From Paenibacillus planticolens (lineage in GTDB: Bacteria > Bacillota > Bacilli > Paenibacillales > NBRC-103111): 64,000 bases of DNA. Below, piece by piece: positions 54,995 through 63,960 of this stretch. Made by a program: the position numbers and the translations under genes. Positions within the stretch are counted from its first letter, which is position 1; every line of letters begins with the position of its first letter. The stretch is from the NCBI RefSeq assembly GCF_013141725.1, contig NZ_WHNZ01000052.1:1-64000 (forward strand), read 5' to 3'. Below the pieces are notes generated by a model. That model was given only the letters and a program-made list of their open reading frames with translations, searched no databases and had not been told where the DNA came from.

Positions 54995-55327
54995 ATGAAC
55001 GAAACATTACCGCCAAAAACTTGCTCCATCGATCGTCTTGTGACCAAGGAAGCTGAAGTTAGCAAAGTTCTTGCAGGCCAGAAAACAGCTTGCAGACGCA
55101 ACGGACGCTATGCAGATATCGGTGAAACAATGGATTTGCAAGGAAGTTCTTTCACGGTAACGAAGGTTTACCAGCAAGCGCTGGGCGATCTGACGGTGGA
55201 AGATGCAAGAGCCGAAGGGCATGAAACCGTTGACGAATATCGTGACAGTATTTTATCCATACATCCGGGTATGCCTTGGCTGCCGCAAATGAAAGTATGG
55301 GTACACGAATTTCAAAAAGCCGAATAA
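54995..55327 (+). CDS. ASCH-domain-like protein (YqfB type)
   Basis: 110 residues from ATG 54995 with AAGGAGG upstream. VSKVLAGQKTACRRNGRYADIGETMDLQGSSFTVTKVYQQ and LSIHPGMPWLPQMKVWVHEF fit small ASCH-fold proteins, which bind RNA or nucleosides; some are amidohydrolases. Promoter-like TTCGAC/TATAAT (54937/54961) precedes it and a strong terminator follows. Confidence 0.75.
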   Translation: MNETLPPKTCSIDRLVTKEAEVSKVLAGQKTACRRNGRYADIGETMDLQGSSFTVTKVYQQALGDLTVEDARAEGHETVDEYRDSILSIHPGMPWLPQMKVWVHEFQKAE

Positions 55328-55337
55328 ATGAAGAACG

Positions 55338-55373
55338 CAAAACAGTGTGGATCGTGCGATCCGCACTGTTTTG
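55338..55373 (+). terminator. Terminator of the ASCH gene
   Basis: CAAAACAGTGTGGATC and GATCCGCACTGTTTTG are near-perfect complements around GTGC, 11 bases after the stop. Confidence 0.8.
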
Positions 55374-55396
55374 TTGAATTTTTTAGAAGAAGGATG

Positions 55397-55840
55397 ATGG
55401 CATTGTCGTGGTACGTATTGCTGCTATATATTCATATTTTTAGTGTTGTACTAAGCATTGGGCCTTATTTTGTGTTATTTCCGTTATTGATTAAAATAAG
55501 AAACGCGCCATTTGAGCTCCTGCCGGAGTACTTGGAGCCGTTTCGCATTACGGTGCGGCTGACGAAGCATGCCGGCCATGTGCTGGTAGCGACGGGGATT
55601 CTGCTGACTTGGATAACGGCATGGACGTGGAAAACATCATGGATAGTTATCACGGTGCTGATTATGGTGGCTTCTTTATACTTTATTGCGCGTGCGTTTT
55701 CACCGATTCTTCGCAAGCTCCGCGCACCGCACGACGACCGGGACGTATTGGTGAATCAATTGCGAAATGCGTTAATCTGGTATGTGATCATCACGCTGGC
55801 CATGATGTGGTTCATGGTGGCCAAACCTTCTTTTTGGTGA
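55397..55840 (+). CDS. Membrane protein, about 148 aa
   Basis: Start uncertain: ATG 55394 or 55397 lie just after AAGAAGG, TTG 55403 has better spacing. Four hydrophobic segments (LLLYIHIFSVVLSIGPYF, GHVLVATGILLTWITA, WIVITVLIMVASLYFI, LIWYVIITLAMMWFMVA) give a small four-helix membrane protein. IHIFSVVLSIGP resembles haem-binding or DUF2269-type membrane proteins, but I would not assign it. Converges with the methyltransferase gene. Confidence 0.68.
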   Translation: MALSWYVLLLYIHIFSVVLSIGPYFVLFPLLIKIRNAPFELLPEYLEPFRITVRLTKHAGHVLVATGILLTWITAWTWKTSWIVITVLIMVASLYFIARAFSPILRKLRAPHDDRDVLVNQLRNALIWYVIITLAMMWFMVAKPSFW

Positions 55841-55844
55841 AAGG

Positions 55845-56543
55845 TTATGCCTCCGGCTTTCGCGCATACATGACGACGAAATTATAATATTTGTAGACAC
55901 AATCCGCATCTTCAAAGCCGCAGTCTTTCAGCCAGGTTAACTGCTGATCGAGAGGAGCCATTTTATCGAGCTTCGTTCTTTCATAGGCTGCTTGAAGTGC
56001 TTCAGGGCTTAAGTCTGTAGCTTCAATCTTGGCTTCCCAATCCGAACGGTACAAGCGATCAAGGAAAGGGCTGGCACCTTGGACCTGATCCGCATTTACG
56101 AACAGTCCGCCTGGCTTTAGCAGTTTATAGATCCGTCCGAATAGGTCCTGTTTAGCTTGATCCTCCAGATGGTGAATAGACAGTGCAGAGACGACGCAAT
56201 CAAAGGGTTCTTCCGACTCAAATGCCGTATAATCCCCTGCCTGAATCGTCAAGTTGGGATTATGCTCTCCAAAACGAAGCTTGGCGATGTCGAGCATGCC
56301 TTGGGAAAGATCAATGAGCGTAAGCTTGGCATGCGGATACCGGTTAAGGATATAAGAGGAGAGGAGCCCGGTTCCTGCGCCTAGATCAAGAATGTACGGA
56401 GAAACAGTGTTGACTTGAACAAGAGAAGCGGCTGTACCGTAAAAATCATCAAAGCAGGGAATGAGCTTTCTTCGTTGACTGTCGTATTTCTCTGCAATTT
56501 CATTGAATTTCGTCGTAATGCGATCGTTAGATTGTGCATTCAT
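55845..56543 (-). CDS. Class I SAM-dependent methyltransferase
   Basis: 232 residues with ILDLGAGTGLLSSYIL (SAM motif I), LTLIDLSQGMLDIA, PFDCVVSALSIHHLED and LLKPGGLFVNADQV. The C-terminal LTWLKDCGFEDADCVYKYYNFVVMYARK is a small-molecule-type end. Substrate unknown. Two palindromes lie about 100 bases upstream of its start. Confidence 0.88.
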   Translation of the reverse strand: MNAQSNDRITTKFNEIAEKYDSQRRKLIPCFDDFYGTAASLVQVNTVSPYILDLGAGTGLLSSYILNRYPHAKLTLIDLSQGMLDIAKLRFGEHNPNLTIQAGDYTAFESEEPFDCVVSALSIHHLEDQAKQDLFGRIYKLLKPGGLFVNADQVQGASPFLDRLYRSDWEAKIEATDLSPEALQAAYERTKLDKMAPLDQQLTWLKDCGFEDADCVYKYYNFVVMYARKPEA

Positions 56544-56644
56544 CGGTGGATCAACTCCATTTCATTGGTTAGCGGGCCCGTGCTTCATGGGATTATTTTA
56601 AAGGGAATGGCAGGAAAAATCTAAGACATAAATCCGATTGCCTT

Positions 56645-56689
56645 TATAGTTTAAAACTATAGATCGGACGCGACCTATAGTAATAGGTC
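56645..56689. promoter_or_regulatory. Two palindromes upstream of the methyltransferase
   Basis: TATAGTTT-A-AAACTATA (56645-56661) and GACCTAT-AGTA-ATAGGTC (56672-56689) are both perfect, different in sequence and 10 bases apart. Neither has a T-run, so operator sites are more likely than terminators. Confidence 0.45.
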
Positions 56690-56696
56690 AAGTGCA

Positions 56697-57128
56697 TTAC
56701 GGTTTTGTCCGGCGAAAAAGTTGGTTCAGCACCTCGGAGAAGACAAGTCCCATCGCGATTGCGCCTGAGAGCATGAAGGCCTTTGCAGCCAGCTGCACGG
56801 CAAGATCGTAGTGATTAAGGACGACATTTTTCATTGCGTCATAGGCTAATCCGCCTGGCACCAATGGGATGATCCCTGCAATGCTGAAAACAATAACCGG
56901 AGTTTTGTATAATCTCGCAAAAAATTGACTCATCACAGTAACGAAGAAAGAGGCAATCAATGTTGCCAGAATGGGATTTAACGGAATCAGCAAGGAGGAG
57001 GCGTAGAGCATCCACCCGACCATCCCGACGAAACCGCATTGAACGATTGTGTTTCTCGGCACATTGAACAAAATAGCAAACGCTGCTGTGGCGGTAAAGC
57101 TGGTGATGAGCTGTTCCAGCATATTCAT
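56697..57128 (-). CDS. Threonine/serine exporter, small subunit (ThrE_2, YjjB-like)
   Basis: 143 residues, four or five membrane segments with GLVFSE and IPLVPGG (the PxxPG motif of ThrE). It is the C-terminal half of the two-gene form of ThrE and overlaps the partner gene by four bases. Proteins of this pair export small amino acids or dicarboxylates in different bacteria, so the substrate is unsettled. Confidence 0.88.
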   Translation of the reverse strand: MNMLEQLITSFTATAAFAILFNVPRNTIVQCGFVGMVGWMLYASSLLIPLNPILATLIASFFVTVMSQFFARLYKTPVIVFSIAGIIPLVPGGLAYDAMKNVVLNHYDLAVQLAAKAFMLSGAIAMGLVFSEVLNQLFRRTKP

Positions 57129-57901
57129 ACGAACCCCTCCCCGTTGTAAAAGGACAGGACAAAGGCGATGCCGGCACCGATGGCAAATGCCGTTAGAAAA
57201 GCTTCAGCCCCTTTAGAAAGCCCTGAAACAAAGTGTCCGGCCATTAAATCCCTAACCGCATTCGTAATTAGAAGTCCCGGAACAAGCGGCATCACTGAGC
57301 CGATAATAATGGTGTCTAGAGCATGCCCAATACCCGAAAATACGAATAGAAAAGCCAATGCTCCAATTAATAATGAGGCTAGAAATTCGGCAAAAAACTT
57401 AATCGGAACCAGACGATGAAAGTAACCGAGAGAGGCGAGTCCCGCCCCGCCTGCAACAAAAGCCGGAACGAAATCACGCCACTCGCCTTGGAACATAATT
57501 AAAAAGCAGCCGCTCGCAAGCGCTGCGGCAAGTATTTTGATCCAAGTAGGAAAGCCAGTATTGGCGGCATCGATCTCTTTTAGCAGGCGATGTGCTTCTT
57601 GAGGCGTCAATTCGCCTTTGCTGATGCGTCTCGAAATGGCATTCACCAAGGTTACTTTATGTAAATCCGTCGATCTCGCAGATATCCGAATCAGTCTGGT
57701 TGTCTGCTCAGGTCCATCGATCGAGAAAATAATGCCTGTCGGCGTGACGAAGCTGTGCGAGTTAGGCACGCCGAAGCCCTCGGCGACGTGGGCCATCGTA
57801 TCTTCCACACGATACGTTTCTCCGCCGTTTTCGAGCATGATTTTGCCGGCCAGCAAACAAACTTGAGCGATTTCATAATTAGTAGGGGGGAGAAGTTCCA
57901 T
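57125..57901 (-). CDS. Threonine/serine exporter, large subunit (ThrE_1, YjjP-like)
   Basis: 259 residues: an N-terminal soluble domain (AGKIMLENGGETYRVEDTM, the family's conserved EGGETYR region) followed by about five membrane segments with GSVMPLVPGLL. ATG 57901 follows AGGAGA. First of the two ThrE half genes and diverges from the DUF6157 gene. Confidence 0.88.
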   Translation of the reverse strand: MELLPPTNYEIAQVCLLAGKIMLENGGETYRVEDTMAHVAEGFGVPNSHSFVTPTGIIFSIDGPEQTTRLIRISARSTDLHKVTLVNAISRRISKGELTPQEAHRLLKEIDAANTGFPTWIKILAAALASGCFLIMFQGEWRDFVPAFVAGGAGLASLGYFHRLVPIKFFAEFLASLLIGALAFLFVFSGIGHALDTIIIGSVMPLVPGLLITNAVRDLMAGHFVSGLSKGAEAFLTAFAIGAGIAFVLSFYNGEGFV

Positions 57902-58058
57902 CAATCAATGTCTCCTGAATAAGTAGTTGACCAAAGTATAATACATTTTGGCGGTAAATCCTACGATAAGCCGAACTCAAGCTGGTATATTGTAAATAAG
58001 TAAGGTTAAAATTGGTGTATAATGGGATATATCCATTTGAGAGGTGAGAGTTTAACTT

Positions 58059-58508
58059 ATGCCCTATAACGATGAGCACATGAGTTATACGAATACGTTC
58101 ATTCAAGTTGCGGCGGATTGTCCCGTTGAAACGGGAGTCGTTCCCCCTATGAAAAAAGAAGGCAAAACCGCTCACAGAATTCAATACGAGCTGTTGTCGC
58201 AAAACCCTTACAAATATACGCAGGGCGAGCTGATCTATGAAGTTCATCTGCAGCATAAACAAATCCCGGAAGAGGAACGCGAGCTGCGTAGTATAGAAAT
58301 ACGTGAAGAGTTGTTCGCCAGAAATCATCCGTGTCTGAGAGCGTCCATGCTTCCCAAGAAGCACGGGTGGGGAGTTCACTACAACGAGGAAGGCAAAATA
58401 GCGATCTATCCGATGGAATCGGACGCATATCAGCAATTTGTTGAAGCGGGCACGCATCAGCAAGATGGTCCCACGCTTTTATTCGCAATGCGCAGTTCAC
58501 GGAAATGA
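58059..58508 (+). CDS. DUF6157 family protein
   Basis: 149 residues: MSYTNTFIQVAADCPVETGVVPP, then HRIQYELLSQNPYKYTQGELIYEVH and KKHGWGVHYNEEGKIAIYPMES, in the order expected for DUF6157. Function unknown. ATG 58059 lies behind GAGGTGAG; the ATG at 58080 gives the family's usual start and is a possible alternative. Confidence 0.82.
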   Translation: MPYNDEHMSYTNTFIQVAADCPVETGVVPPMKKEGKTAHRIQYELLSQNPYKYTQGELIYEVHLQHKQIPEEERELRSIEIREELFARNHPCLRASMLPKKHGWGVHYNEEGKIAIYPMESDAYQQFVEAGTHQQDGPTLLFAMRSSRK

Positions 58509-58629
58509 GTGAAACGACGAGGCCGGGAATCCTTTACAGCTTAGAGTGGATTTACCCGGATTTTCTAGTATAATCGTAGGTAGAGATTGCAAAATTCTCA
58601 TTACACTATTATTTTTAAGGAGTCGTACC

Positions 58630-59562
58630 ATGTCAAAAACTCTTATTTTCGGACATAAAAATCCGGACACCGATTCAATCACATCCGCAATTGCTTATGC
58701 TGCACTGAAAACGAAGCTAGGCCAAGAGGTTGAAGCCGTTCGTCTCGGCAGCGTGAACGGTGAAACACAATTTGCGCTGGATACGTTTAAAGTTGCGGCG
58801 CCTCGTCAAGTTGAGACCGTTGCTAATGAAGCGGCGAATGTCATTTTGGTTGACCACGTAGAGCGTCAGCAAAGTGCCACTGATATCGATCAAGTACGTG
58901 TAGTGGAAGTTATTGACCATCACCGTATTGCCAACTTTGAGACCAGCCACCCGCTATACTACCGTGCTGAGCCTGTAGGCTGCACCGCGACTATTTTGAA
59001 TAAATTGTACAAAGAAAACGGCGTTTCCATCGATAAGGACATTGCTGGTTTGATGCTTTCCGCCATTATTTCAGATTCCTTGCTGTTCAAATCCCCGACA
59101 TGCACGGAGCAAGACGTGGCAGCAGCTCGTGAGCTTGCAGCTATCGCTGGCGTAGAGGCGGAAGTTTACGGACTTGAAATGCTGAAAGCCGGCGCTGATT
59201 TGAGCGACAAAACAGTTGCGCAATTGATCTCCTTGGATGCCAAAGAGTTCCAAATGGGCAGCTACAAAGCTGAAATCGCTCAAGTGAACGCGGTTGATGT
59301 GAATGATGTGCTTGCGAAACAAGCGGAAATTGAAGCTGCTTTGAATACGATCATTGCAGAGAAAAACTTGGATTTGTTCCTGTTTGTTGTGACGGACATT
59401 CTTAACAATGATTCCGTTGGCCTTGCCCTTGGTCGCAAAGCTGACGCTGTTGAGAAAGCGTACAATGTAACACTTGCGGATAACAAAGCGCTGCTGAAGG
59501 GCGTAGTTTCCCGTAAATCACAAATCGTTCCTGTTCTTACGGACATTTTCAACAATCTGTAA
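58630..59562 (+). CDS. ppaC: Manganese-dependent inorganic pyrophosphatase
   Basis: 310-residue family II pyrophosphatase (DHH superfamily). [43 protein letters not shown] and the C-terminal RKSQIVPVL substrate-binding motif are intact. Needs manganese, which ties it loosely to the mnt import operon in the same window. ATG 58630 has AAGGAG upstream; TATAAT is at 58569. Confidence 0.96.
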   Translation: MSKTLIFGHKNPDTDSITSAIAYAALKTKLGQEVEAVRLGSVNGETQFALDTFKVAAPRQVETVANEAANVILVDHVERQQSATDIDQVRVVEVIDHHRIANFETSHPLYYRAEPVGCTATILNKLYKENGVSIDKDIAGLMLSAIISDSLLFKSPTCTEQDVAAARELAAIAGVEAEVYGLEMLKAGADLSDKTVAQLISLDAKEFQMGSYKAEIAQVNAVDVNDVLAKQAEIEAALNTIIAEKNLDLFLFVVTDILNNDSVGLALGRKADAVEKAYNVTLADNKALLKGVVSRKSQIVPVLTDIFNNL

Positions 59563-59580
59563 GTCAACAACATCATAAGC

Positions 59581-59616
59581 AAGACGCCGTTCACACAAAT
59601 GGACGGTGTCTTTTTT
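59581..59616 (+). terminator. Terminator of ppaC
   Basis: AAGACGCCGT pairs with ACGGTGTCTT (one wobble) around TCACACAAATGG, then TTTTTT. Confidence 0.85.
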
Positions 59617-59677
59617 GGTTATAGAGCAATCTTTTGGTATGATAGAAGTGAGTTCAATGAAAGAGGTGGAGTAAGAG

Positions 59678-60661
59678 ATGGATACTAATATTCAGCAAAT
59701 CAATTATGACAAGGCGACATTTGCCGGGGGATGTTTCTGGTGTATGGTGACGCCGTTCGACCAACTGCCGGGGATTGTGTCCGTCGTATCCGGATACATT
59801 GGCGGCCATACGAGCAATCCGACTTACCAGGAAGTATGCTCAGAAACAACAGGCCACGCAGAAGCCGTTCAAATTACATTTGACCCTGAACTATTTTCAT
59901 ACCATAAATTGCTGGATACTTTTTGGCGCCAAATTGATCCAACGGACGCAGGCGGCCAGTTCCATGACCGCGGCTCCTCCTATCGTACGGCTATTTTCGC
60001 ACATAGCGACGAACAGATGGCCGAAGCTGAAGCTTCCAAGCAAGCCCTGCAGGACAGCGGCCGCTTCAACGCTCCGATTGCGACGGAAATTGTGCGTATC
60101 GACGCGGAAGCCTTCTATCCAGGAGAGGACTATCACCAGGATTATCACCATAAAAATCCGATGCGCTATAAAGCTTACCGCAAAGGCTCAGGCCGCGATG
60201 CATTTATTGAAAAGCATTGGAATACTGCCAAAGATAAAGAAGAGCGCAGGAACAAGCTTACGCCGCTGCAATATGAAGTCACGCAAAATAACGGGACTGA
60301 GCGGCCATTTGACAATGAGTTCTGGGATTCCCATGAAAAAGGATTGTACGTGGACATCGTCTCCGGCGAGCCGCTCTTTACGTCCATGGATAAATTCGAT
60401 TCAGGCTGCGGCTGGCCCAGCTTTACGAAACCTGTGTTCGAAGGCAGCGTAAAGGAGAAATCCGACACCAGCCATTTCATGGTCAGGACGGAAGTCCGCA
60501 GTCAGGAAGCGGATTCTCATTTGGGGCATGTGTTTAATGACGGGCCGGGGCCGACCAGACTCCGGTACTGCATTAATTCTGCTGCACTGCGTTTCGTTCC
60601 GTTAGCTGACTTGGAGAAAGAAGGCTATGGGGCCTATCTTCGTTTCTTTGACGGGAAATAA
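59678..60661 (+). CDS. msrAB: Peptide methionine sulfoxide reductase, MsrA-MsrB fusion
   Basis: 327 residues. MsrA (about 10-165) has GGCFWCM with the nucleophile Cys about 19; MsrB (about 190-320) has SGCGWPSF and RYCINSAAL with the catalytic Cys about 298. The zinc-binding CxxC pairs of many MsrBs are absent here. The fusion reduces both S and R methionine sulfoxides. AGAGGTGGAG precedes the ATG. Confidence 0.95.
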   Translation: MDTNIQQINYDKATFAGGCFWCMVTPFDQLPGIVSVVSGYIGGHTSNPTYQEVCSETTGHAEAVQITFDPELFSYHKLLDTFWRQIDPTDAGGQFHDRGSSYRTAIFAHSDEQMAEAEASKQALQDSGRFNAPIATEIVRIDAEAFYPGEDYHQDYHHKNPMRYKAYRKGSGRDAFIEKHWNTAKDKEERRNKLTPLQYEVTQNNGTERPFDNEFWDSHEKGLYVDIVSGEPLFTSMDKFDSGCGWPSFTKPVFEGSVKEKSDTSHFMVRTEVRSQEADSHLGHVFNDGPGPTRLRYCINSAALRFVPLADLEKEGYGAYLRFFDGK

Positions 60662-60674
60662 CGTTACTTAGCAT

Positions 60675-60721
60675 AAGAAAGACGCTAGACAGGTTTGTTT
60701 TCCTGACTAGCGTCTTTCTTT
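60675..60721. terminator. Bidirectional terminator between msrAB and the cation efflux gene
   Basis: AAGAAAGACGCTAG and CTAGCGTCTTTCTT pair, with inner CAGG/CCTG, and T-runs on both strands. Confidence 0.88.
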
Positions 60722-61610
60722 ACTCTTCGTACCAAGGATTCAAGTGAATCAGCACCTCGTCTACATCAGTATGCTGATCCATAATGGATTTCTTTATTAC
60801 ACGAGTGATATCATGGCCTTCTTGGACCGTAAGCTCGCCGGGTATGGATATTCTGGCATCTACCAAAATGTAATGACCATGTTCCCGTGCGCGAATGCGG
60901 TCAATTCGTTTGACTTGCGGCACTGCTTCAATTAGACGTGTGTATTCGTGAAGCTTCTCCTGATCTACCGTTTTTTCCATCAAAATATCAAAGGATTCTT
61001 TGCCCATTTCTACGGCTAATTTTAAAACGAGTAAGGAGACAATAATTCCGGCTGCGGCATCGCCAAAGGATAGCCACTGAATATCGTAGGCTCTACCGAT
61101 AAAAGCCAAACCAATCCCGACAACGGCTGCCAGCGATGCATAGACATCCGCCAAGTGATCTTTCGCAGTTGCAATCAGTCCTTTACTGTTCGTTCGAATG
61201 CCAATGTTTATGGTGTATACGTAAAGCGCGTATTTCCAAAGCGTTGATATGACAGCGGCGGAAAAAGCGATCCAGCTTGGCGTTTGAGGCTCATCGAAGA
61301 GAGCGAGAGTAGAATGATAGCCGATATAAAGTGCGGCGATAAGGAGGACAAAGGCGACAAATCCGGATCCAAGCACCTCGGCTTTGCCATGCCCGTAAGG
61401 ATGGTCCTCATCGGCAGGGAGTTTGGATATTCGCATAGCGCTAAGCGCCGCAATCGTGGCGATAATATCGCCTGCGTTATGGAGTCCATCGGCTAATAAG
61501 ACTTCACTTTGGAACCATAACCCTATAAATACTTTCATAATGGTAAGAAAAATGTTGCTGATCAGCGATAGCCATATCGCCAGTACGGATGATTTGTTGT
61601 CCGCAGTCAT
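60720..61610 (-). CDS. Cation diffusion facilitator transporter
   Basis: 296 residues with six membrane segments and the cation-site motifs ADGLHNAGD and KDHLADV (Hx3D type), a HPYGHGKAE loop, and a cytoplasmic C-terminal domain (HGHYILVDARISIPGELTVQEGHDI). ATG 61610 follows GGAGG. In Bacillus the closest role is manganese (MneP/MneS) or zinc efflux; the metal cannot be read here. A terminator-like hairpin sits in its leader. Confidence 0.9.
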   Translation of the reverse strand: MTADNKSSVLAIWLSLISNIFLTIMKVFIGLWFQSEVLLADGLHNAGDIIATIAALSAMRISKLPADEDHPYGHGKAEVLGSGFVAFVLLIAALYIGYHSTLALFDEPQTPSWIAFSAAVISTLWKYALYVYTINIGIRTNSKGLIATAKDHLADVYASLAAVVGIGLAFIGRAYDIQWLSFGDAAAGIIVSLLVLKLAVEMGKESFDILMEKTVDQEKLHEYTRLIEAVPQVKRIDRIRAREHGHYILVDARISIPGELTVQEGHDITRVIKKSIMDQHTDVDEVLIHLNPWYEE

Positions 61611-61646
61611 TAATGATGACCTCCTACAGAAGTGTTTCCCCAAGGA

Positions 61647-61691
61647 AAAAAAATCCCTTGACCTAAGGCGAGCTTAGATCAAGGGATTTTT
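61647..61691 (-). terminator. Terminator-like hairpin in the cation efflux leader
   Basis: On the minus strand ATCCCTTGAtCTAAG pairs with CTTAGgTCAAGGGAT around CTCGC and runs into eight T residues, 17 bases before GGAGG. A promoter (TTGTTA 61795-61790, 17 bases, TATTAT 61772-61767) lies upstream, and a 19-codon frame (ATG 61733, stop inside the hairpin) starts MILLLITRFFYIKPKNPLI. This layout suggests attenuation. Confidence 0.55.
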
Positions 61692-61766
61692 GGGCTTTAT
61701 ATAAAAAAATCTAGTAATTAATAATAGAATCATAATCAACACTTCACTTTGCACAAATATCTTTGT

Positions 61767-61795
61767 ATAATACCACACATAGCAGAAATTAACAA
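61767..61795 (-). promoter_or_regulatory. Promoter of the cation efflux leader
   Basis: On the minus strand TTGTTA, 17 bases, TATTAT. The start site would give a leader of about 100 bases before the hairpin at 61647-61691. Confidence 0.5.
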
Positions 61796-61862
61796 ACCAC
61801 GAGTCGGTGAGTCTCGCTTGGAGCGCGCACTTATTTGAGGGGGAGGGAAGTTTGGAGACCCC

Positions 61863-62510
61863 ATGCAAAAACCATGGTTGCTTGAGATCGAACATCAATT
61901 ATTGCCTCAATTAGAAATATACAGTGAACAACCGTTCGAGCCGGTTGTAGTTCATTATATGCCAGAGCCATGGAAACTGCTTGGTTCAGGTAACTATGCC
62001 GCGGTACTTATGCACCCGGATTATGCCGATCTTGTTGTCAAAGTTTATGCCCCAGGGAGACCGGGTATAGAGGAAGAAACGGAAGTTTACCGACGTCTTG
62101 GCACACATCCTGCTTATTCCGAATGCCTGCATGCAGGAGATAATTACTTAGTATTGCGGCGGTTGACAGGCGTTACTTTATACAAATGCTTGCATCGCGG
62201 AATTCCTATTCCCCGGCAAGTGATTAAGGATATAGATGAGGCGCTAGCTTATGCTGTCAGCAGAGGGCTAAATCCACATGACGTGCACGGAAAAAATGTG
62301 ATGATGAAGGACGGCAGAGGGTTGGTCGTTGACGTTTCGGATTTTATGAAACATGAATTTTGTCCCATGTGGGACGATTTGAAGAGCGCGTATGACCGTT
62401 TCTATTTCCCTTGGGTGCGTAGAATGCCAATTCCCGATTTTGCTTTGAATGTGGTGCGGAGAAGCTACCGGAAATGGAAGAAATTTCGCCGAACTCGTGG
62501 TACAATTTAA
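61863..62510 (+). CDS. Small Ser/Thr protein kinase-like protein
   Basis: 215 residues: glycine-rich loop-like LGSGNYAAVL, VVKVY with the candidate catalytic Lys, HDVHGKNVMM (catalytic loop, HxD... KN form with Asp in HD) and VVDVSDF in place of DFG. The order and spacing fit a minimal bacterial eukaryotic-like kinase. It lacks the C-lobe length of full kinases and has no membrane segment. An HPr-like gene follows 49 bases downstream. GGAG is seven bases before the ATG. Confidence 0.72.
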   Translation: MQKPWLLEIEHQLLPQLEIYSEQPFEPVVVHYMPEPWKLLGSGNYAAVLMHPDYADLVVKVYAPGRPGIEEETEVYRRLGTHPAYSECLHAGDNYLVLRRLTGVTLYKCLHRGIPIPRQVIKDIDEALAYAVSRGLNPHDVHGKNVMMKDGRGLVVDVSDFMKHEFCPMWDDLKSAYDRFYFPWVRRMPIPDFALNVVRRSYRKWKKFRRTRGTI

Positions 62511-62559
62511 AGTGAAAAGATGAGATTTCCTAAATTTCAAACATAAGGAAGGCGCGTCT

Positions 62560-62823
62560 ATGAGAGTACATGAATTCGAAATTCTTGCTGATTTGCAGCG
62601 GAGTGATTTAACGGCTATTTCGGCTAAGTCTTCTCATTTTGTTTCGGACATTACCATTGATTTTGAGTACGATCATACGATGCACTGTGTGGATGTGAAA
62701 AGTTTGCTGGGCATGCTGTTAGTGCCTATTAGAGCGGGGACAACGCTGCGTTTGCTAACGAAGGGCAAGGATGAGGAAGAAGCGATGCATTTTATGTTTG
62801 ATTTATTTGAATCTTACCGTTAG
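62560..62823 (+). CDS. HPr-like protein without the active-site histidine
   Basis: 87 residues. The second half, VDVKSLLGMLLVPIRAGTTLRLLTKGKDEEEAMHFMFDLFES, aligns well with HPr/Crh (NLKSIMGVMSLGIAKG...GEDE.EAL), keeping the Ser of KSIMG (Ser46 equivalent). The N-terminal part is about two residues shorter and lacks the IHARPA motif: neither His15 nor Arg17 is present. Crh in Bacillus also lacks His15 but keeps the surrounding motif. It therefore cannot act as a PTS phosphocarrier and may be a serine-phosphorylated regulator. GGAAGGCG precedes the ATG. Confidence 0.75.
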   Translation: MRVHEFEILADLQRSDLTAISAKSSHFVSDITIDFEYDHTMHCVDVKSLLGMLLVPIRAGTTLRLLTKGKDEEEAMHFMFDLFESYR

Positions 62824-62843
62824 AACACGGATAGATAAAGGCT

Positions 62844-62879
62844 AAGACGTACTGCTATACGGGAGCAGGCGTCTTTTTT
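62844..62879 (+). terminator. Terminator of the HPr-like gene
   Basis: AAGACG/CGTC and inner CTGCT/AGCAG pairing followed by TTTTTT. Confidence 0.8.
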
Positions 62880-62922
62880 GCAGCGATGAAAAAAAATTGA
62901 GTTTCCAGAGGAGCGTGTACAT

Positions 62923-63960
62923 ATGACGGCTGAGTATCGTATTGTAATTGCAGGCTGCGGAAGCATGGCAAATGTCTGGGTTGATTATTTGATCAAACGG
63001 GAGGATTGCAACATCGCGGCCCTTGTCGACATCAAAAAGGAATTTGCGCAGGCGATGGCGGACCGCCATCATCTGACGTGCGGCGTTTACACGGATTTGG
63101 AGCAAGCCATTGGGGAAACCGGCGCGAATCTGGTGATGGACATTACGATTCCGGCCAGTCATTTCCAAGTTGCGACAACGGCGCTGCGTCACGGCTGCAA
63201 TGTCTTCGGCGAAAAGCCGATGGCGGCAACAATGGCGGAAGCGCGGGAGCTCGTGCAGCTGGCGGATCGGACGGGGAAATCGCTGTCCGTCATGCAAAAC
63301 CGCCGCTACGACGCGAACATCCGCGCCCTGCGGGAACTGATTCAAGTGGGCACGATCGGCCGCGTGGGCTTTGTGGGGGCCGATTTCTTCCTCGGCCCGC
63401 ATTTCGGGGGCTTTCGCGATGCGATGGAAAGCCCGCTAATTCTAGACATGGCGATTCATACGTTCGATCAGGCTCGCTTGATTACGGGGGCAGACCCCGT
63501 GTCGGTGTACTGCCAGGAATTTAACCCGCCGGGCTCCTGGTACGCCGGGAATGCTTCTGCGATCTGCATCTATGAGATGTCAGACGGCACGGTTTTTTGT
63601 TACCGCGGCTCTTGGTGCGCGGAGGGAGCGCCGACCTCTTGGGAGGCGTCATGGCGCGTGACGGGCGAGTCCGGCACCGCGATTTGGGACGGCGCGGGCA
63701 CGCCGTACGCCGAGATCGTGGCCGGCGGCGACCAGACCGGCAAGTTCCTCCGCGATCATACGCGAGTTCATGCGGATGTGAATTGGTCTGGCCAAAGCGG
63801 CCATGCGGGTGGTCTGGATGAGATGTTCGCAGCTCTGCAGGAAGGGCGCCCTGCGGAGACGGACTGCCGCGACAATATCAAGAGCATGGCGATGGTGCTT
63901 GGCGCCTTAGACAGTGCGAAGAGCGGCCAGAAGATCGATCTGAGGGGCTACTGGAGCTGA
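62923..63960 (+). CDS. Gfo/Idh/MocA family oxidoreductase
   Basis: 345 residues with an N-terminal NAD(P) fold (VIAGCGSMANVWVDYL), the GEKPMA motif with the catalytic-site Lys near residue 95, and a C-terminal beta-sheet domain. RYDANIRALRELI and DMAIHTFDQARLITG (catalytic His region) are typical. These enzymes oxidise or reduce sugars and cyclitols; the substrate is unknown. The C-terminal half is GC-richer than the start. Ends 40 bases before the window edge. Confidence 0.9.
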   Translation: MTAEYRIVIAGCGSMANVWVDYLIKREDCNIAALVDIKKEFAQAMADRHHLTCGVYTDLEQAIGETGANLVMDITIPASHFQVATTALRHGCNVFGEKPMAATMAEARELVQLADRTGKSLSVMQNRRYDANIRALRELIQVGTIGRVGFVGADFFLGPHFGGFRDAMESPLILDMAIHTFDQARLITGADPVSVYCQEFNPPGSWYAGNASAICIYEMSDGTVFCYRGSWCAEGAPTSWEASWRVTGESGTAIWDGAGTPYAEIVAGGDQTGKFLRDHTRVHADVNWSGQSGHAGGLDEMFAALQEGRPAETDCRDNIKSMAMVLGALDSAKSGQKIDLRGYWS

